Of a stretch of DNA of 64,000 nt, positions 37,840 to 46,407 are shown piece after piece (position 1 is the stretch's first letter; each line of letters starts with the position of its first letter). The DNA is from CAWELS01 sp964468205. Its GTDB lineage: Bacteria > Acidobacteriota > Terriglobia > Bryobacterales > Bryobacteraceae. The stretch lies in NCBI GenBank assembly GCA_964468205.1, contig CAYXVG010000002.1, forward strand, positions 124,001 through 188,000, in the 5' to 3' direction. Both the position numbers and the translations under genes were made by a program. Below the pieces are notes generated by a model. That model was not told the DNA's origin, made no database searches, and saw only the letters and a list, made by a program, of their open reading frames with translations.

Positions 37840-40281
37840 TCAGCTTGAATCCGCGTGGGCAACCGGACCCAGATAGCGGTCCAGCCAGGCGAGAACCTCG
37901 CGGATGATATCAAGGCGCGGTGGGATGTGCCCGGAATCAAAGAGCGCGAGGCGCCTATCCCGTGCGGGTGCGCCCAGCAGCCGGAATAGAGGAAGCTGCA
38001 ACGTCTCATGAGGAATGAGACTATCCTCACGGCCGTTGATCATCAGCACCGGCACTTTGGCCCGGGGCGCGAAGTTCAGCGGCTCCACCTCCGGCGGCTT
38101 TCGCTGGCGCATCATACCTCCCGCCAGCAGGATACTGGCCCGAAATCGTCTCTCCACCGCGGTGAAGACCGGCCCCCATACGGCTCCGGCGCTGATGCCC
38201 TGATAAGCGAGCTTATCAGCGTCAATATCCGGCCGAGTTTCCAGATAATCGACGGCACGGCTGAGGTCCTTCGCCTGTTGCAGCGCTAAGTCGCGAGATG
38301 CAAACGAGCGAAAGAAGTCTGTTCCGAGCCGCGAACGGTCGATACGGCGCTCATAATGGCCCTTATAGATCGGGAGCATCGCTGCCCTGCCGCTGCGGAT
38401 GATGAAACTGATTGTCAGCGTGAGGTGCCGGCTGGATTCAGTGGAAGCCGCTTCCCCTCCGGGATAGTGCACCACGGCCTGATACGGCGGGTCTGTGTTG
38501 CGCGGTAGGTAGAGATAAGCCGGGACGCGCTCCTCCCCATAGGCCGCGTCAAAGCTGACTCTCTCCCGCCTCCAGTCGGGATGTCGGTCGTCCACCTCCT
38601 CGACCCTTGGGTTGAGATCCGTCCGATCGTAGGCGTACAGGTTGAGATACTGTTCGAACGTCGCGTCATCCACGGGCCGCTCGCTCTGAAGATCACGGGA
38701 AAGCGTGTCCTCGCGGACCGGGGCCAACAGCGCCTCCGGAACCCGGGTCACCGGCTTCATGCAGCGAAAACCGTGGGTGGCGGCCCGGCTTAGCGGTGGC
38801 AGCGACTCCCCGGCGCCGAACATGTACGCCGGCTCGCTCCAGGCCCCTCCCAGGATGAACCGCCGGCAGGCTACTTCGTTCCAGCACCACTCCTTCACAT
38901 TTCCCCCCATGTCATACGTCCCGTAAGGACTCATTCCGTCGAAGGTCCCCACGGCGCTCAGATTATCGCCGGCGAAGTTACTTAGAGGCCGAAGATCAAC
39001 GAGCACCCCCTGACCGCGACCGTGGAGGCCGGCGGCCCGCGCCCAGTGATAGACGGTCGGCAGGTTCTTACCGGCGAACTCCGAGTATGCGGCGGCCTCG
39101 TACCAACTGATACCGTTCACCGGGTAGTCCCCAGTTCCTTCGGGAAACCGCCCCAACTCCCAGGTCGCCGGGCCGGGACGCCCTGATTGGTCGCGGAAAA
39201 GCGCTATCGCCTCTTTCCACCGGAGGACCTCACCCTCACGGACAACGGGCTCGTTCCAGTACTCCTGCCTTTCGTACCCCCTGGCATCGACGAAAGCTCG
39301 AAACTCACGATTTGTGACTTCGTAGCTGTCCATCCAGAAGTCATCGAGTTGTACTTGGTTCTCGGCGCCGAACGCTTGGCTTCCGGCGGGAATGAAAACC
39401 ATCCCGGGCGGACCGCTGCCGGATGGCTGCAGGTCAAAATGTACCGCCGTGTGGAAGATGCCGAGTAGCGCACCGTCAACCGTTTCATATCCGTCTTTGG
39501 TGATGCGGAACCGGAAATAGCTGATGGGGATCGGGAAATTCTCGAGCGGCAACTCGCCCAGGCGACCCCACTCGGCCTCCGGAGTCATGTACTCCCGAAT
39601 GAACATCTCCGCCCCGGCGGGTGTCGAAGTGACGGTGGAGTAGGCCGAGACGTGTTCGAGGAGCCTGTTCAGATGGTAATCGCCCGGAACCGCGCGGGTT
39701 GCCAAAACCGCCAGGCGGTAAGCTTCATGGAATCGGTCTTGCTCCACGAGGCGTTCGATCTCAGCCGGGGCTTCCATACGCGCCCAGCGGACTTGCGCGC
39801 GCCGGGCCCACCACGCGTACAAGGCGCCGGCAACGAGCGCCAACGCTATCGCAATCGCGAGAACTTGGCGTACGCGAGGCGGCTTCTCGATAGGGGTCGC
39901 CGCTTCAGTGCCGGTCCAGTCCGGTAGCGGACTACTCTCGCCGGCGGTCTCCAACGGAGCAAGAAAACGGTAGCCATGCCGGGGAAGTGTCTCGATATAG
40001 CGAGGGCTGGTCGCCGAGTCGCCCAGGGCCTCCCGCAGTTTCTTGACCGTTACGTTCAGGCCGTGATCAAAGTCGACATTGGTACCATCCGGCCAAAGTA
40101 GCCGCTGCAACTCTTCCCGCGTTCGCAACTCGCCGGGCCTTTCAAGCAAGACCGCCAAGAGCCGGAGCGGCTGGTCTTGAATATGGACTTTGCGGCCCTT
40201 CTTCGCCAGTTCACCGGTTTGCATGTCCACTTCGAAGACGCCGAAGCGGATCAGGCGCGCGGGTTTGGGTGCAGGATTCAT
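37840..40281 (-). CDS. Fusion protein: winged-helix DNA-binding, TM, FGE-like and alpha/beta-hydrolase domains
   Basis: ATG 40281 (AGGTGG 9 bases upstream) gives 813 residues; GTG 40293 is an alternative. Domains: an OmpR/CadC-type winged helix (about 10-108, PRYIETLPRHGYRF); one TM helix (about 140-157); a helical and PEGA-like stretch (about 165-285); a formylglycine-generating-enzyme/sulfatase-modifying-factor-like domain (about 293-510, MVFIPAG, GTYDMGGNVKEW, THGFRC); and an alpha/beta hydrolase (about 560-805) with nucleophile GISAG (Ser697), Asp753 and His785. The FGE-like domain lacks the catalytic Cys pair seen in true FGEs (the loop reads GGAWSEPAYMFGAGES), so it should not mature sulfatases. 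The layout suggests a membrane-bound regulator sensing or processing an ester outside the membrane. Confidence 0.88.
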   Translation of the reverse strand: MNPAPKPARLIRFGVFEVDMQTGELAKKGRKVHIQDQPLRLLAVLLERPGELRTREELQRLLWPDGTNVDFDHGLNVTVKKLREALGDSATSPRYIETLPRHGYRFLAPLETAGESSPLPDWTGTEAATPIEKPPRVRQVLAIAIALALVAGALYAWWARRAQVRWARMEAPAEIERLVEQDRFHEAYRLAVLATRAVPGDYHLNRLLEHVSAYSTVTSTPAGAEMFIREYMTPEAEWGRLGELPLENFPIPISYFRFRITKDGYETVDGALLGIFHTAVHFDLQPSGSGPPGMVFIPAGSQAFGAENQVQLDDFWMDSYEVTNREFRAFVDARGYERQEYWNEPVVREGEVLRWKEAIALFRDQSGRPGPATWELGRFPEGTGDYPVNGISWYEAAAYSEFAGKNLPTVYHWARAAGLHGRGQGVLVDLRPLSNFAGDNLSAVGTFDGMSPYGTYDMGGNVKEWCWNEVACRRFILGGAWSEPAYMFGAGESLPPLSRAATHGFRCMKPVTRVPEALLAPVREDTLSRDLQSERPVDDATFEQYLNLYAYDRTDLNPRVEEVDDRHPDWRRERVSFDAAYGEERVPAYLYLPRNTDPPYQAVVHYPGGEAASTESSRHLTLTISFIIRSGRAAMLPIYKGHYERRIDRSRLGTDFFRSFASRDLALQQAKDLSRAVDYLETRPDIDADKLAYQGISAGAVWGPVFTAVERRFRASILLAGGMMRQRKPPEVEPLNFAPRAKVPVLMINGREDSLIPHETLQLPLFRLLGAPARDRRLALFDSGHIPPRLDIIREVLAWLDRYLGPVAHADSS

Positions 40282-40653
40282 GGCCGGCGCCACCTGCGGG
40301 TTCTGACAAAATTCTCCGCCTCGGATTATAGCAGCTTTGCGTCCGGTTTTCTTACTGTTCTTGACTTTCGCCGCCGAGGGCCTCCGGCGCCCGGCGGGCG
40401 GTCGGCACGGCGCGGTATACGTCGCGCTTGGCGGCGGCTTGTTACAGTTTGTTGTCGCGGGTGTATATATCCCGGTTTATATCACCGGAAAACTCGCATT
40501 TTTCTCCCCCGTTCAAGTTAACCCCGACGCCGATCTGTCGAGGAATCAATCGCTTCCGAAGTGACCTGAAAATGACCGGCGTTTACGCCCGGTTTAGGTC
40601 GAATCCATTGAAATGCCCACGGACTCTCGGCAGACTGCCCGAGGGAGGAAGAC
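40282..40653. other. Divergent intergenic region before the TPR gene
   Basis: 372 bp between the fusion-regulator gene (minus) and the TPR gene (plus). It has an AT-rich patch (GTGTATATATCC, near 40460) that could hold promoter elements. An imperfect palindrome ACCGGCG-TTT-ACGCCCGGT lies at 40575-40593, about 60 bases before the TPR start and a possible regulator site. No gene is seen. Confidence 0.45.
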
Positions 40654-41643
40654 ATGACCCACGCCACTTTGGTTTTGTTTTCGGCCATGGCGGCAACAGT
40701 TGTCCTCGCGGCAGAGTCCGAAGCCGGCCGGGATGACTGGGAGTCCCATATGCGGCAGGCGGAAGCATTCGCCCTGAAGGGTAACTGGGAGGCGGCGGCG
40801 CGCTTCTATCACTTGGCCGCGGAACGCGGACCGGAGGGCGAAGCCCGCGCGCACGCGCTGAACAATCTGGGGCACGTTTATTGCGGAGCGGGCAGGTTCG
40901 CCGAAGCGGAGCGTGCGTTGCGCGAAGCAATCCTCGAGAAACCCGAGGTGGGCGGCGCCGAATCCGGCAAACTGGCAACTACGCTCAACAACCTCGGTTC
41001 CGTGTATGTCGACTCCCGCCGCTTCGGCAAAGCAAAGCCTATCCTGGAAGAGGCGCTCGACCTCTGCCAGGACAGCAACGGTTGCGGTCGTCTGACCCAC
41101 GCCGCCATCTTGAACAACATGGCCGAGGTTGAAAGGATGCAGAGGAAATTGGCCGAAGCGGAAGGCCATTACCGGCAAGCGATGGGAATCATGGAACTCC
41201 ATTATGGTTCCTACCACCCGGCAGTAGCCACGATTCTGTTGAACATCGGAGTCCTCGCTCACGATCAGAGAAATCCGGTCGAATCCATCCGCTGCCTCCG
41301 CCGCGCATTGGAGATGTGGCGAGCTACACTTCCTGCTTCGCATTCCGATTTTGCGGTGGGTTATTGGCATCTCGGACGGGCGCTCGCCGCTGAAGAGCGA
41401 TACGAAGAGGCTGAGCAGGAGTACCGGCGCGCACTCGCAATCGCGGAGCCCTCGCTCGGGCCGGATCATCCCCGCGTCGGCGAGATTCTTCTTGACTATT
41501 CGCTGACGCTGCGGAAACTCAAGCAGAAGAACGAGGCAAAGGAGATGAAGAAACACGCGCTGGCGATCCTGCGCAAGAACGCAGAAGAGAATCTGCTGCA
41601 TCATACGGTGGACTTCTCGACGATGATGCAGGAGAGAAGATAG
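40654..41643 (+). CDS. Secreted tetratricopeptide-repeat protein
   Basis: A 329-residue protein after a near-ideal ribosome-binding site (GGAGG 5 bases before ATG). A signal peptide spans about residues 1-20. The rest is made of TPR units of the Kinesin-light-chain style, with recurring ALNNLGHVYCGAGRFAEAE, TLNNLGSVYVDSRRFGKA, AILNNMAEVERMQRKLAEAE and YWHLGRALAAEERYEEAE. Such repeats form a protein-binding superhelix. Divergently placed from the winged-helix fusion regulator, which could control it; that is inference. The partner protein is unknown. Confidence 0.88.
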   Translation: MTHATLVLFSAMAATVVLAAESEAGRDDWESHMRQAEAFALKGNWEAAARFYHLAAERGPEGEARAHALNNLGHVYCGAGRFAEAERALREAILEKPEVGGAESGKLATTLNNLGSVYVDSRRFGKAKPILEEALDLCQDSNGCGRLTHAAILNNMAEVERMQRKLAEAEGHYRQAMGIMELHYGSYHPAVATILLNIGVLAHDQRNPVESIRCLRRALEMWRATLPASHSDFAVGYWHLGRALAAEERYEEAEQEYRRALAIAEPSLGPDHPRVGEILLDYSLTLRKLKQKNEAKEMKKHALAILRKNAEENLLHHTVDFSTMMQERR

Positions 41644-41678
41644 CGGGCGGGAATACCGGCAAGACGGCCGTCCCCCGT

Positions 41679-42461
41679 TCAGATTTCGATGGCGCCCGTA
41701 AGATAGAGGACGGCCTGGCCGGCAATGGTGACCCGGTCTTCGTGGAGTTCGCAGTACAGTTCCCCGCCCCGCGGGGAAACCTGGCGGGCCTCGAACCACC
41801 ATTTGCACTTCCGCTCGGCCCAGAAGGGGATCAGAGTGCAGTGGGCGGAGCCGGTGACGGGGTCTTCGTTGATGCCGTAAGAGGGGGCGAAGAAACGGGA
41901 GACGAAGTCGATCTTCTCGCCGTCGCCGGGCCCGGTAACGATGACGGCGTCGTCCATGCGGGCAAGGGCCGCGAAGTCGGGCGTGAGGCTGCGCACTTCG
42001 GACTCCGATTCGTAGACGGCCATGTAGTATTGCCCGCGCAAGAATTCAAGCGGTTCGCCGCCGAGGGCTTCCAGCATCCCGGCGGGCGGTTCGGCCGGCG
42101 CGGGAGGCTTCGCGGGGAAATCCATCGAGAGACGGTTTCCGTCGCGCTTCACCCTCAACTCGCCACTGCGTGTGTCGAAGGCCACCCGGTCCGAGTCCGA
42201 TTCCAGGACGTTCAGAAGCACGTGGGCGGCAGCCAGCGTCGCGTGGCCGCAGAGGTCAACCTCGCGGCCGGGCGTGAACCAGCGGAGATGGTGGCGGTCC
42301 CCGGTCTTCACGAAGAAGGCTGTCTCGGAGAGGTTGTTCTCGGCGGCGACGGCCTGGAGCGTCGCGCCCGGCAGCCAATCCTTGAGGGGGCAGACAGCAG
42401 CGGGATTCCCTCCGAACAGCTTGGATGTGAAGGCGTCGACCTGGTAGATGGGGACCTGCAT
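41679..42461 (-). CDS. PhzF-family isomerase-like protein
   Basis: ATG 42461 gives 260 residues beginning with the family start IYQVDAFTSKLFGGNPAAVCPL. The catalytic Glu lies in NNLSETAFF (about residue 45), with GHATLAAAHVL and the second-half GSAHCTLIPFWAE motif. PhzF-like proteins are diaminopimelate-epimerase-fold enzymes; the named one isomerises a phenazine precursor, but most bacterial members (YddE type) have no known substrate and no phenazine genes are present here. The reading frame continues upstream to 43028 inside the UroD-like gene, which is not coding. Downstream of the UroD-like gene by 17 bp in the same direction, so a two-gene operon is likely. Confidence 0.88.
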   Translation of the reverse strand: MQVPIYQVDAFTSKLFGGNPAAVCPLKDWLPGATLQAVAAENNLSETAFFVKTGDRHHLRWFTPGREVDLCGHATLAAAHVLLNVLESDSDRVAFDTRSGELRVKRDGNRLSMDFPAKPPAPAEPPAGMLEALGGEPLEFLRGQYYMAVYESESEVRSLTPDFAALARMDDAVIVTGPGDGEKIDFVSRFFAPSYGINEDPVTGSAHCTLIPFWAERKCKWWFEARQVSPRGGELYCELHEDRVTIAGQAVLYLTGAIEI

Positions 42462-42478
42462 GTCCTTTAGTGTACAGA

Positions 42479-43450
42479 TCAGCCGGCCAGGTAGCGCTTG
42501 ATGAGATCGACGTTTTCCGGCGGCGTTTCGAGCGGCAGGCATCCTGTGCCCATGAGACAGTTGGCGCGGCCCGCTGTGAGGTCGAGGATGCGTTCGATCT
42601 CGCGGTAGATCCGCTCCGGCTCCCGGCAGGCGACGATGCCCGGATCCATGTTCACGCGAACCTTCACGTGCGGATGCGTCTCCCAGACCCTGGCGACGAA
42701 AGAGCGCTGATCTGTTTCCACGTTGCAGACGACGTAGCTGGTGCCCGTGGCGAGAATGTCGTCGAGGATCGGGTAGGTGTTGCCGCCCATAATACAGGGA
42801 ACGGGGTGGCCGATGATCGATTCGGTGACCTGCATTACGCGCGTCAGGGCGGGAAGCTCCACCTCGTGAAAGTGACGCGGAGAGAGTAGCGGCAGGGCGG
42901 CGGCGGATTCGAAGAAGGCGACATCGAGGCCGGCATCGGCGACGGCCCGGCAGAAGACGGCCTGGTTTTCGGCCAGGCGCATCAACACGGCGCGCACGTC
43001 GTCCGGCCGAAGGGCAACGTCTTCGCAAAGCTGGTTGATGCCGCGCAGGTTGAAAGCGATGGAGAAAGGGCCGGCCACCGGGATGCGGACGTCGGCCTCC
43101 GGAAGAGCGTCGGCCAGGCGGCTGGCGACGCCGATCATCATGGCGATGCGGCCGTCGCGGACAGGGTCGAAGGGCGGGATGTCGAGCAGCGCATCCAGCG
43201 AATCGAAGAGCGGCTCGCTGATAGCCGGCACCCCGTCGTCCCCGCCCGGAATCTCAATCCGGGCGCCGTAAGCCTCGGCTTCGAGATTGTAGATATCGAT
43301 CCCGGTGACGATGGGCTGATGGCGGTAGGCCATCCAGGCGGCTCGATGGCCCTCGAAGATGAGCTCCGGGGCGCGCGACACCTCGTAGGGTGAGCGGCCG
43401 GTGAAACGGGCGGCGTGTTCGTAAACCGAAGGCGAGAACGGGATCTTCAT
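42479..43450 (-). CDS. Uroporphyrinogen decarboxylase-fold protein (UroD/MtaA-like)
   Basis: A 323-residue TIM-barrel protein of the UroD superfamily. C-terminal motifs include NMDPGIVACREPERI and CLMGTGCLPLETPPENVDLI, typical of MtaA/MtbA-like methylcobamide methyltransferases, where the GTGC..P.ETP.EN region carries the zinc/thiol ligands. True heme-pathway HemE signatures at the N-terminus are missing (it begins FSPSVYEHAARFTG). Members in soil bacteria often lie in demethylation or degradation operons. No corrinoid protein is adjacent, so the methyl-transfer role is a suggestion. Followed by the PhzF-like gene. Confidence 0.83.
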   Translation of the reverse strand: MKIPFSPSVYEHAARFTGRSPYEVSRAPELIFEGHRAAWMAYRHQPIVTGIDIYNLEAEAYGARIEIPGGDDGVPAISEPLFDSLDALLDIPPFDPVRDGRIAMMIGVASRLADALPEADVRIPVAGPFSIAFNLRGINQLCEDVALRPDDVRAVLMRLAENQAVFCRAVADAGLDVAFFESAAALPLLSPRHFHEVELPALTRVMQVTESIIGHPVPCIMGGNTYPILDDILATGTSYVVCNVETDQRSFVARVWETHPHVKVRVNMDPGIVACREPERIYREIERILDLTAGRANCLMGTGCLPLETPPENVDLIKRYLAG

Positions 43451-43489
43451 TGGAGACTACTCACCACTCAGCATACGTCACTGCCGCCA

Positions 43490-43526
43490 TTCGGAAATTG
43501 GGGAAAGAGTGCTCTGTCACCGAATT
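43490..43526. repeat. Palindromic dispersed element, copy 2 (REP-like)
   Basis: Ungapped match of 32/37 to 16429-16465, beginning TTCGGAAATT and ending CTGTCACCGAATT. The right arm is truncated here (CCGAATT then AGAA). The element starts 40 bases upstream of the UroD-like gene and overlaps by two bases the stop codon of the zinc-ribbon gene at 43525. Confidence 0.6.
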
Positions 43527-43794
43527 AGAAGCGGGTTCGGCCGGAGAGGGCGAGTGTCACGAGGCGGAGTCTTTCGCCGCGGGCGGTGAAGCAGGTGCGC
43601 TGAGCGCTGGCTGCAAGTTCGCTGGCCGCTTCGAAATTGCCCGCTGAGAGAGCTTCTTGCGCCGCGCGGCGCAAGAGAAAGGCTCTTACGGCCAGTTCCA
43701 TCAGCGGACCGAGGTCGGCGCCGCAGCGGAGGCACGCGCGTTCGCTGCGAAACCGTGCCCGACAGACAGGGCACCGGCCGGCGGGCTCCCTCAT
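43525..43794 (-). CDS. Small zinc-ribbon protein, last gene of the Hsp70 operon
   Basis: An 89-residue protein. The N-terminal CPVC...CLRC pair (about residues 8-24) should bind one zinc; the rest is helical and Ala-rich (AAQEALSAGNFEAASELAASAQ), resembling a single TPR-like hairpin. The start overlaps the Hsp70 stop by 4 bases. Its place at the end of a chaperone operon suggests an accessory role with the Hsp70. I do not recognise a named family. The stop codon sits in the palindromic repeat. Confidence 0.75.
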   Translation of the reverse strand: MREPAGRCPVCRARFRSERACLRCGADLGPLMELAVRAFLLRRAAQEALSAGNFEAASELAASAQRTCFTARGERLRLVTLALSGRTRF

Positions 43795-45626
43795 TTGCCC
43801 TCCACAAAGAAGAGCAACTCCTTGAGCTCGGCGACAGCGCCTTCGAGCGCCTCGTCATCTCGTGATTCCAAAGCCGCGTTGATCCTCTCGTGGAGATCGA
43901 TTGCCTCTTCCCGGTCGTCGGAGTGCATGCCGTCGAGCAGCTTTCTTGATCTCCCGAGTAAATCCCGGGCCTCCCGTTCAATGGGTGGAAAGGCCACGGT
44001 CTTGCCATTCACCCCATGTTCCTCGGTCCCGCCCTCTTCAAGATGCTCCAGAACGATTTCGTCGAATTCGCCGGCGGAGTCCTCCTCGAATTCCATCTCG
44101 ATCTCTCCCGCGCGGCCCGCGTAGATTTGCTGGATACGCTCCTGCGCCGCGGCGATCTGCTTCGCGCTCTTGGCTTGGAGCGCGTTGGCGATGGCGACAT
44201 GCTTCGATTTCCCGGTCGCTTTCTCGATAGCAGTGACGTGGAGAATGCCGTCGACATCGAGACTCATCTTGCACAAGACCTCGTTCGGTTCATCGATTCG
44301 CGTGAGCCCGCTTACCACGAAGTCGCCCACCAAGATGTTCTTCAACGCATCTCGGTCTTCGCCTTGATAGATTTCGATCTGGACCTCCGTCTGTTGAGGC
44401 GCGGCCGTGCAGTAACGATCGGTACGGGTGACCGGTAACGGGGTGTTGCGGTGAATTACCGGGTGATAGCAGTGCAGGTAGGGAGCGCCGTCCAAATCTC
44501 CCAAGTACGAGGGGCCGAAGGAGAACGGAGATACGTCGACCAGCACTCGCTCGACATCGTGGCCCGCGATTCGCGAAGCGAGGACGCCGGCGCCGAGAGC
44601 CACGCAGAGATCGGGATGAACCTCCTGCCGCGGCTCGAGGCCTGTCTTCTCCTCGAGCAGGCGCGAGATAAGCGGCGTTCGCGTCGAACCGCCGACAAGA
44701 ATGATTGCGTCCAGGTCGCCCGGTGTTTTGCCGGCATCGGCCAGAGCCTTCGAGACGCTGCCGAGCGTCGAGATGGCAAGCGGGTAGATCATCTCCTCAT
44801 ACTCGTCGCGAGCGATTTCGAGGTCCAGGTGAAGAGGCTTGTCTCCATCGCTGGCCAGCGCCTCCTCGCGAATCCGTACGTAAACCTCGGAGCTCAGCTT
44901 CTTCTTGGCTTCCTCGGCGGCCCACCACAGGCGGGCGTGGGCGGCGGGATGCCCCTGGCTGAGATCGATTCCATGTTGCGCTTCGAATTCGCGCTCAAGA
45001 CGCTGCAGCAGCAGATTGTCGAAATCGTCTCCACCAAGCTGATTATTCCCATGACTCGCCAAGACTTCCGTAATGTCACCCTCGACGCTGACGATGGAGA
45101 CATCGAACGTGCCGCCGCCCAGGTCGTAGACGAGAGCAGTATGCCGCTGGTCTCCGCTGAAGCTGTAGGCGAGGCTCGCGGCGGTGGGCTCGTTGAGAAT
45201 GCGGACAACCTCGAGGCCGGCTATCTCACCGGCTTCGCGGGTAGCGCTGCGCTGCGCATCGGAGAAATAGGCGGGAACCGTGATCACCACTTTTTCCACG
45301 GGTTGATCCAGCCTGCAGCGAGCCCAGGCGACTAACTCGCGGAGGATAAAGGCTGAAATCTCCTGCGGAGTGAAGGTCTTTCCTCCCAGGTCCACCTTCT
45401 CCGCCGTCCCCATTTTGCGTTTGATGCTGCGCACCGTGCGCTCGGGATAGAGCAACTGCTGGTTGCGGGCCGCTTGTCCGACCAGAAGTTCGCCGGAAGT
45501 GGAAAACCCGACGCATGAAGGCAACATACGCTCGCCCGGTCCAAGTACTTGCACCTTGCCGTCCACGAGGGCAGCGATTTCCGAGTTTGTCGTTCCCAAG
45601 TCGATACCTACAATCAGGTCACTCAT
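43791..45626 (-). CDS. Hsp70-family chaperone (DnaK paralogue)
   Basis: A 611-residue protein; ATG 45626 has GGAGG 5 bases upstream (GTG 45632 less likely). The nucleotide-binding domain (about 1-375) has phosphate-binding GIDLGTTNS, VPAYFSDAQR, ILNEPTAASLAY, DLGGGTFDVS and VGGSTRTPLI. The substrate-binding beta domain (about 385-500) has TPLPVTR and EIYQGE, and a short helical lid follows (about 500-605). It lacks the DnaK-like acidic C-terminal tail (the end reads LFFVEGK). ATP-driven peptide binding is expected. The gene is coupled to its own GrpE-like and J-like genes, marking a dedicated chaperone set separate from housekeeping DnaK. Confidence 0.93.
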   Translation of the reverse strand: MSDLIVGIDLGTTNSEIAALVDGKVQVLGPGERMLPSCVGFSTSGELLVGQAARNQQLLYPERTVRSIKRKMGTAEKVDLGGKTFTPQEISAFILRELVAWARCRLDQPVEKVVITVPAYFSDAQRSATREAGEIAGLEVVRILNEPTAASLAYSFSGDQRHTALVYDLGGGTFDVSIVSVEGDITEVLASHGNNQLGGDDFDNLLLQRLEREFEAQHGIDLSQGHPAAHARLWWAAEEAKKKLSSEVYVRIREEALASDGDKPLHLDLEIARDEYEEMIYPLAISTLGSVSKALADAGKTPGDLDAIILVGGSTRTPLISRLLEEKTGLEPRQEVHPDLCVALGAGVLASRIAGHDVERVLVDVSPFSFGPSYLGDLDGAPYLHCYHPVIHRNTPLPVTRTDRYCTAAPQQTEVQIEIYQGEDRDALKNILVGDFVVSGLTRIDEPNEVLCKMSLDVDGILHVTAIEKATGKSKHVAIANALQAKSAKQIAAAQERIQQIYAGRAGEIEMEFEEDSAGEFDEIVLEHLEEGGTEEHGVNGKTVAFPPIEREARDLLGRSRKLLDGMHSDDREEAIDLHERINAALESRDDEALEGAVAELKELLFFVEGK

Positions 45627-46407
45627 TCTCACCTCCCGCTACACGCCGCGCGGGCAGACGGGTCACCTTTACCTGTGCGACGCGGTAGACTTGTCCTTTC
45701 CACTCATAACCGCGCCGGTATACGTCGGCGACGGTGCCTTCCGGAACACGGTTTGTCTCTTCCACTTGAACAACGCTCATCTTCCGGGGATCGAACGGCT
45801 GATCCAGGCAATCCAGTTCCCGCACGTCCATATCGCCGAGCGCGTCATCGAGTGTTTCCAGGCAGAGCCTGTAGGCGCTTTCCAAAGCAGCCACCGCTTC
45901 CAAGGCTTGGTGCAGCATTGCCTCGCGCTTTGGGCTGAGACGCTGAAGCCACCCCGGGGACGGGGTTTCACGCATTCTGTCCACGTTCCGGATTGCCGCA
46001 TCGAGTCCACGCCAGAGACGCTCCCTATGGTCAAGCAGAAGATCGATCACTTCGCGGCGAGCCCGCGCTTCGGCCCGCCGCTCGATCTCGGCCAACGCGT
46101 CCCGCCGATCGCCAAGAGCCGACTCCACCCGGCCGGGTAATTCCGCGACGGGCCGCAATGTCGCGCTCAACTCCTTGAACGCGCGGCTCTGCAACCTCAC
46201 TTCGTGGGTAGCGGCGGTCAGAGCTTCCCAAGTAGAGTAAGAGTCTGAAAGGCGTTCGCGTTCCGGGCTGCCGTCCCAGTGCACCGCCTCCAGAAACTCT
46301 GCCGCCAAGCCCTCGGGCGGCTCTTCGGCGGCGAGCGCCTCATCGAGCCAAGCCTCGAAATGGCGCAGAATCGTTTGCCGGTCGATATCGGGAGTGTGCG
46401 CGCTCAT
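45619..46407 (-). CDS. GrpE-like nucleotide exchange factor with extended N-terminus
   Basis: A 262-residue protein. The C-terminal ~60 residues match the GrpE beta domain: FDPRKMSVVQVEET, PEGTVADVYRRGYEWKGQVYRVAQVKV. The middle (about 85-190) is a long helical, probably coiled-coil dimerisation region, and the N-terminal ~80 residues are not GrpE-like. GrpE normally has ~170-200 residues. It should release ADP from the Hsp70 encoded next; the two genes overlap by 8 bases. Its own start overlaps the J-domain stop by 4. Confidence 0.85.
   Translation of the reverse strand: MSAHTPDIDRQTILRHFEAWLDEALAAEEPPEGLAAEFLEAVHWDGSPERERLSDSYSTWEALTAATHEVRLQSRAFKELSATLRPVAELPGRVESALGDRRDALAEIERRAEARARREVIDLLLDHRERLWRGLDAAIRNVDRMRETPSPGWLQRLSPKREAMLHQALEAVAALESAYRLCLETLDDALGDMDVRELDCLDQPFDPRKMSVVQVEETNRVPEGTVADVYRRGYEWKGQVYRVAQVKVTRLPARRVAGGENE

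Noticed and set aside
37840..40281. Gene as the sulfatase-maturing FGE
   Set aside because: The catalytic Cys pair is missing and the protein carries DNA-binding and hydrolase domains.
41679..43028. 449-codon version of the PhzF-like gene
   Set aside because: The upstream ~190 codons overlap the UroD-like gene and are Arg-rich shadow; the family start is at 42461.
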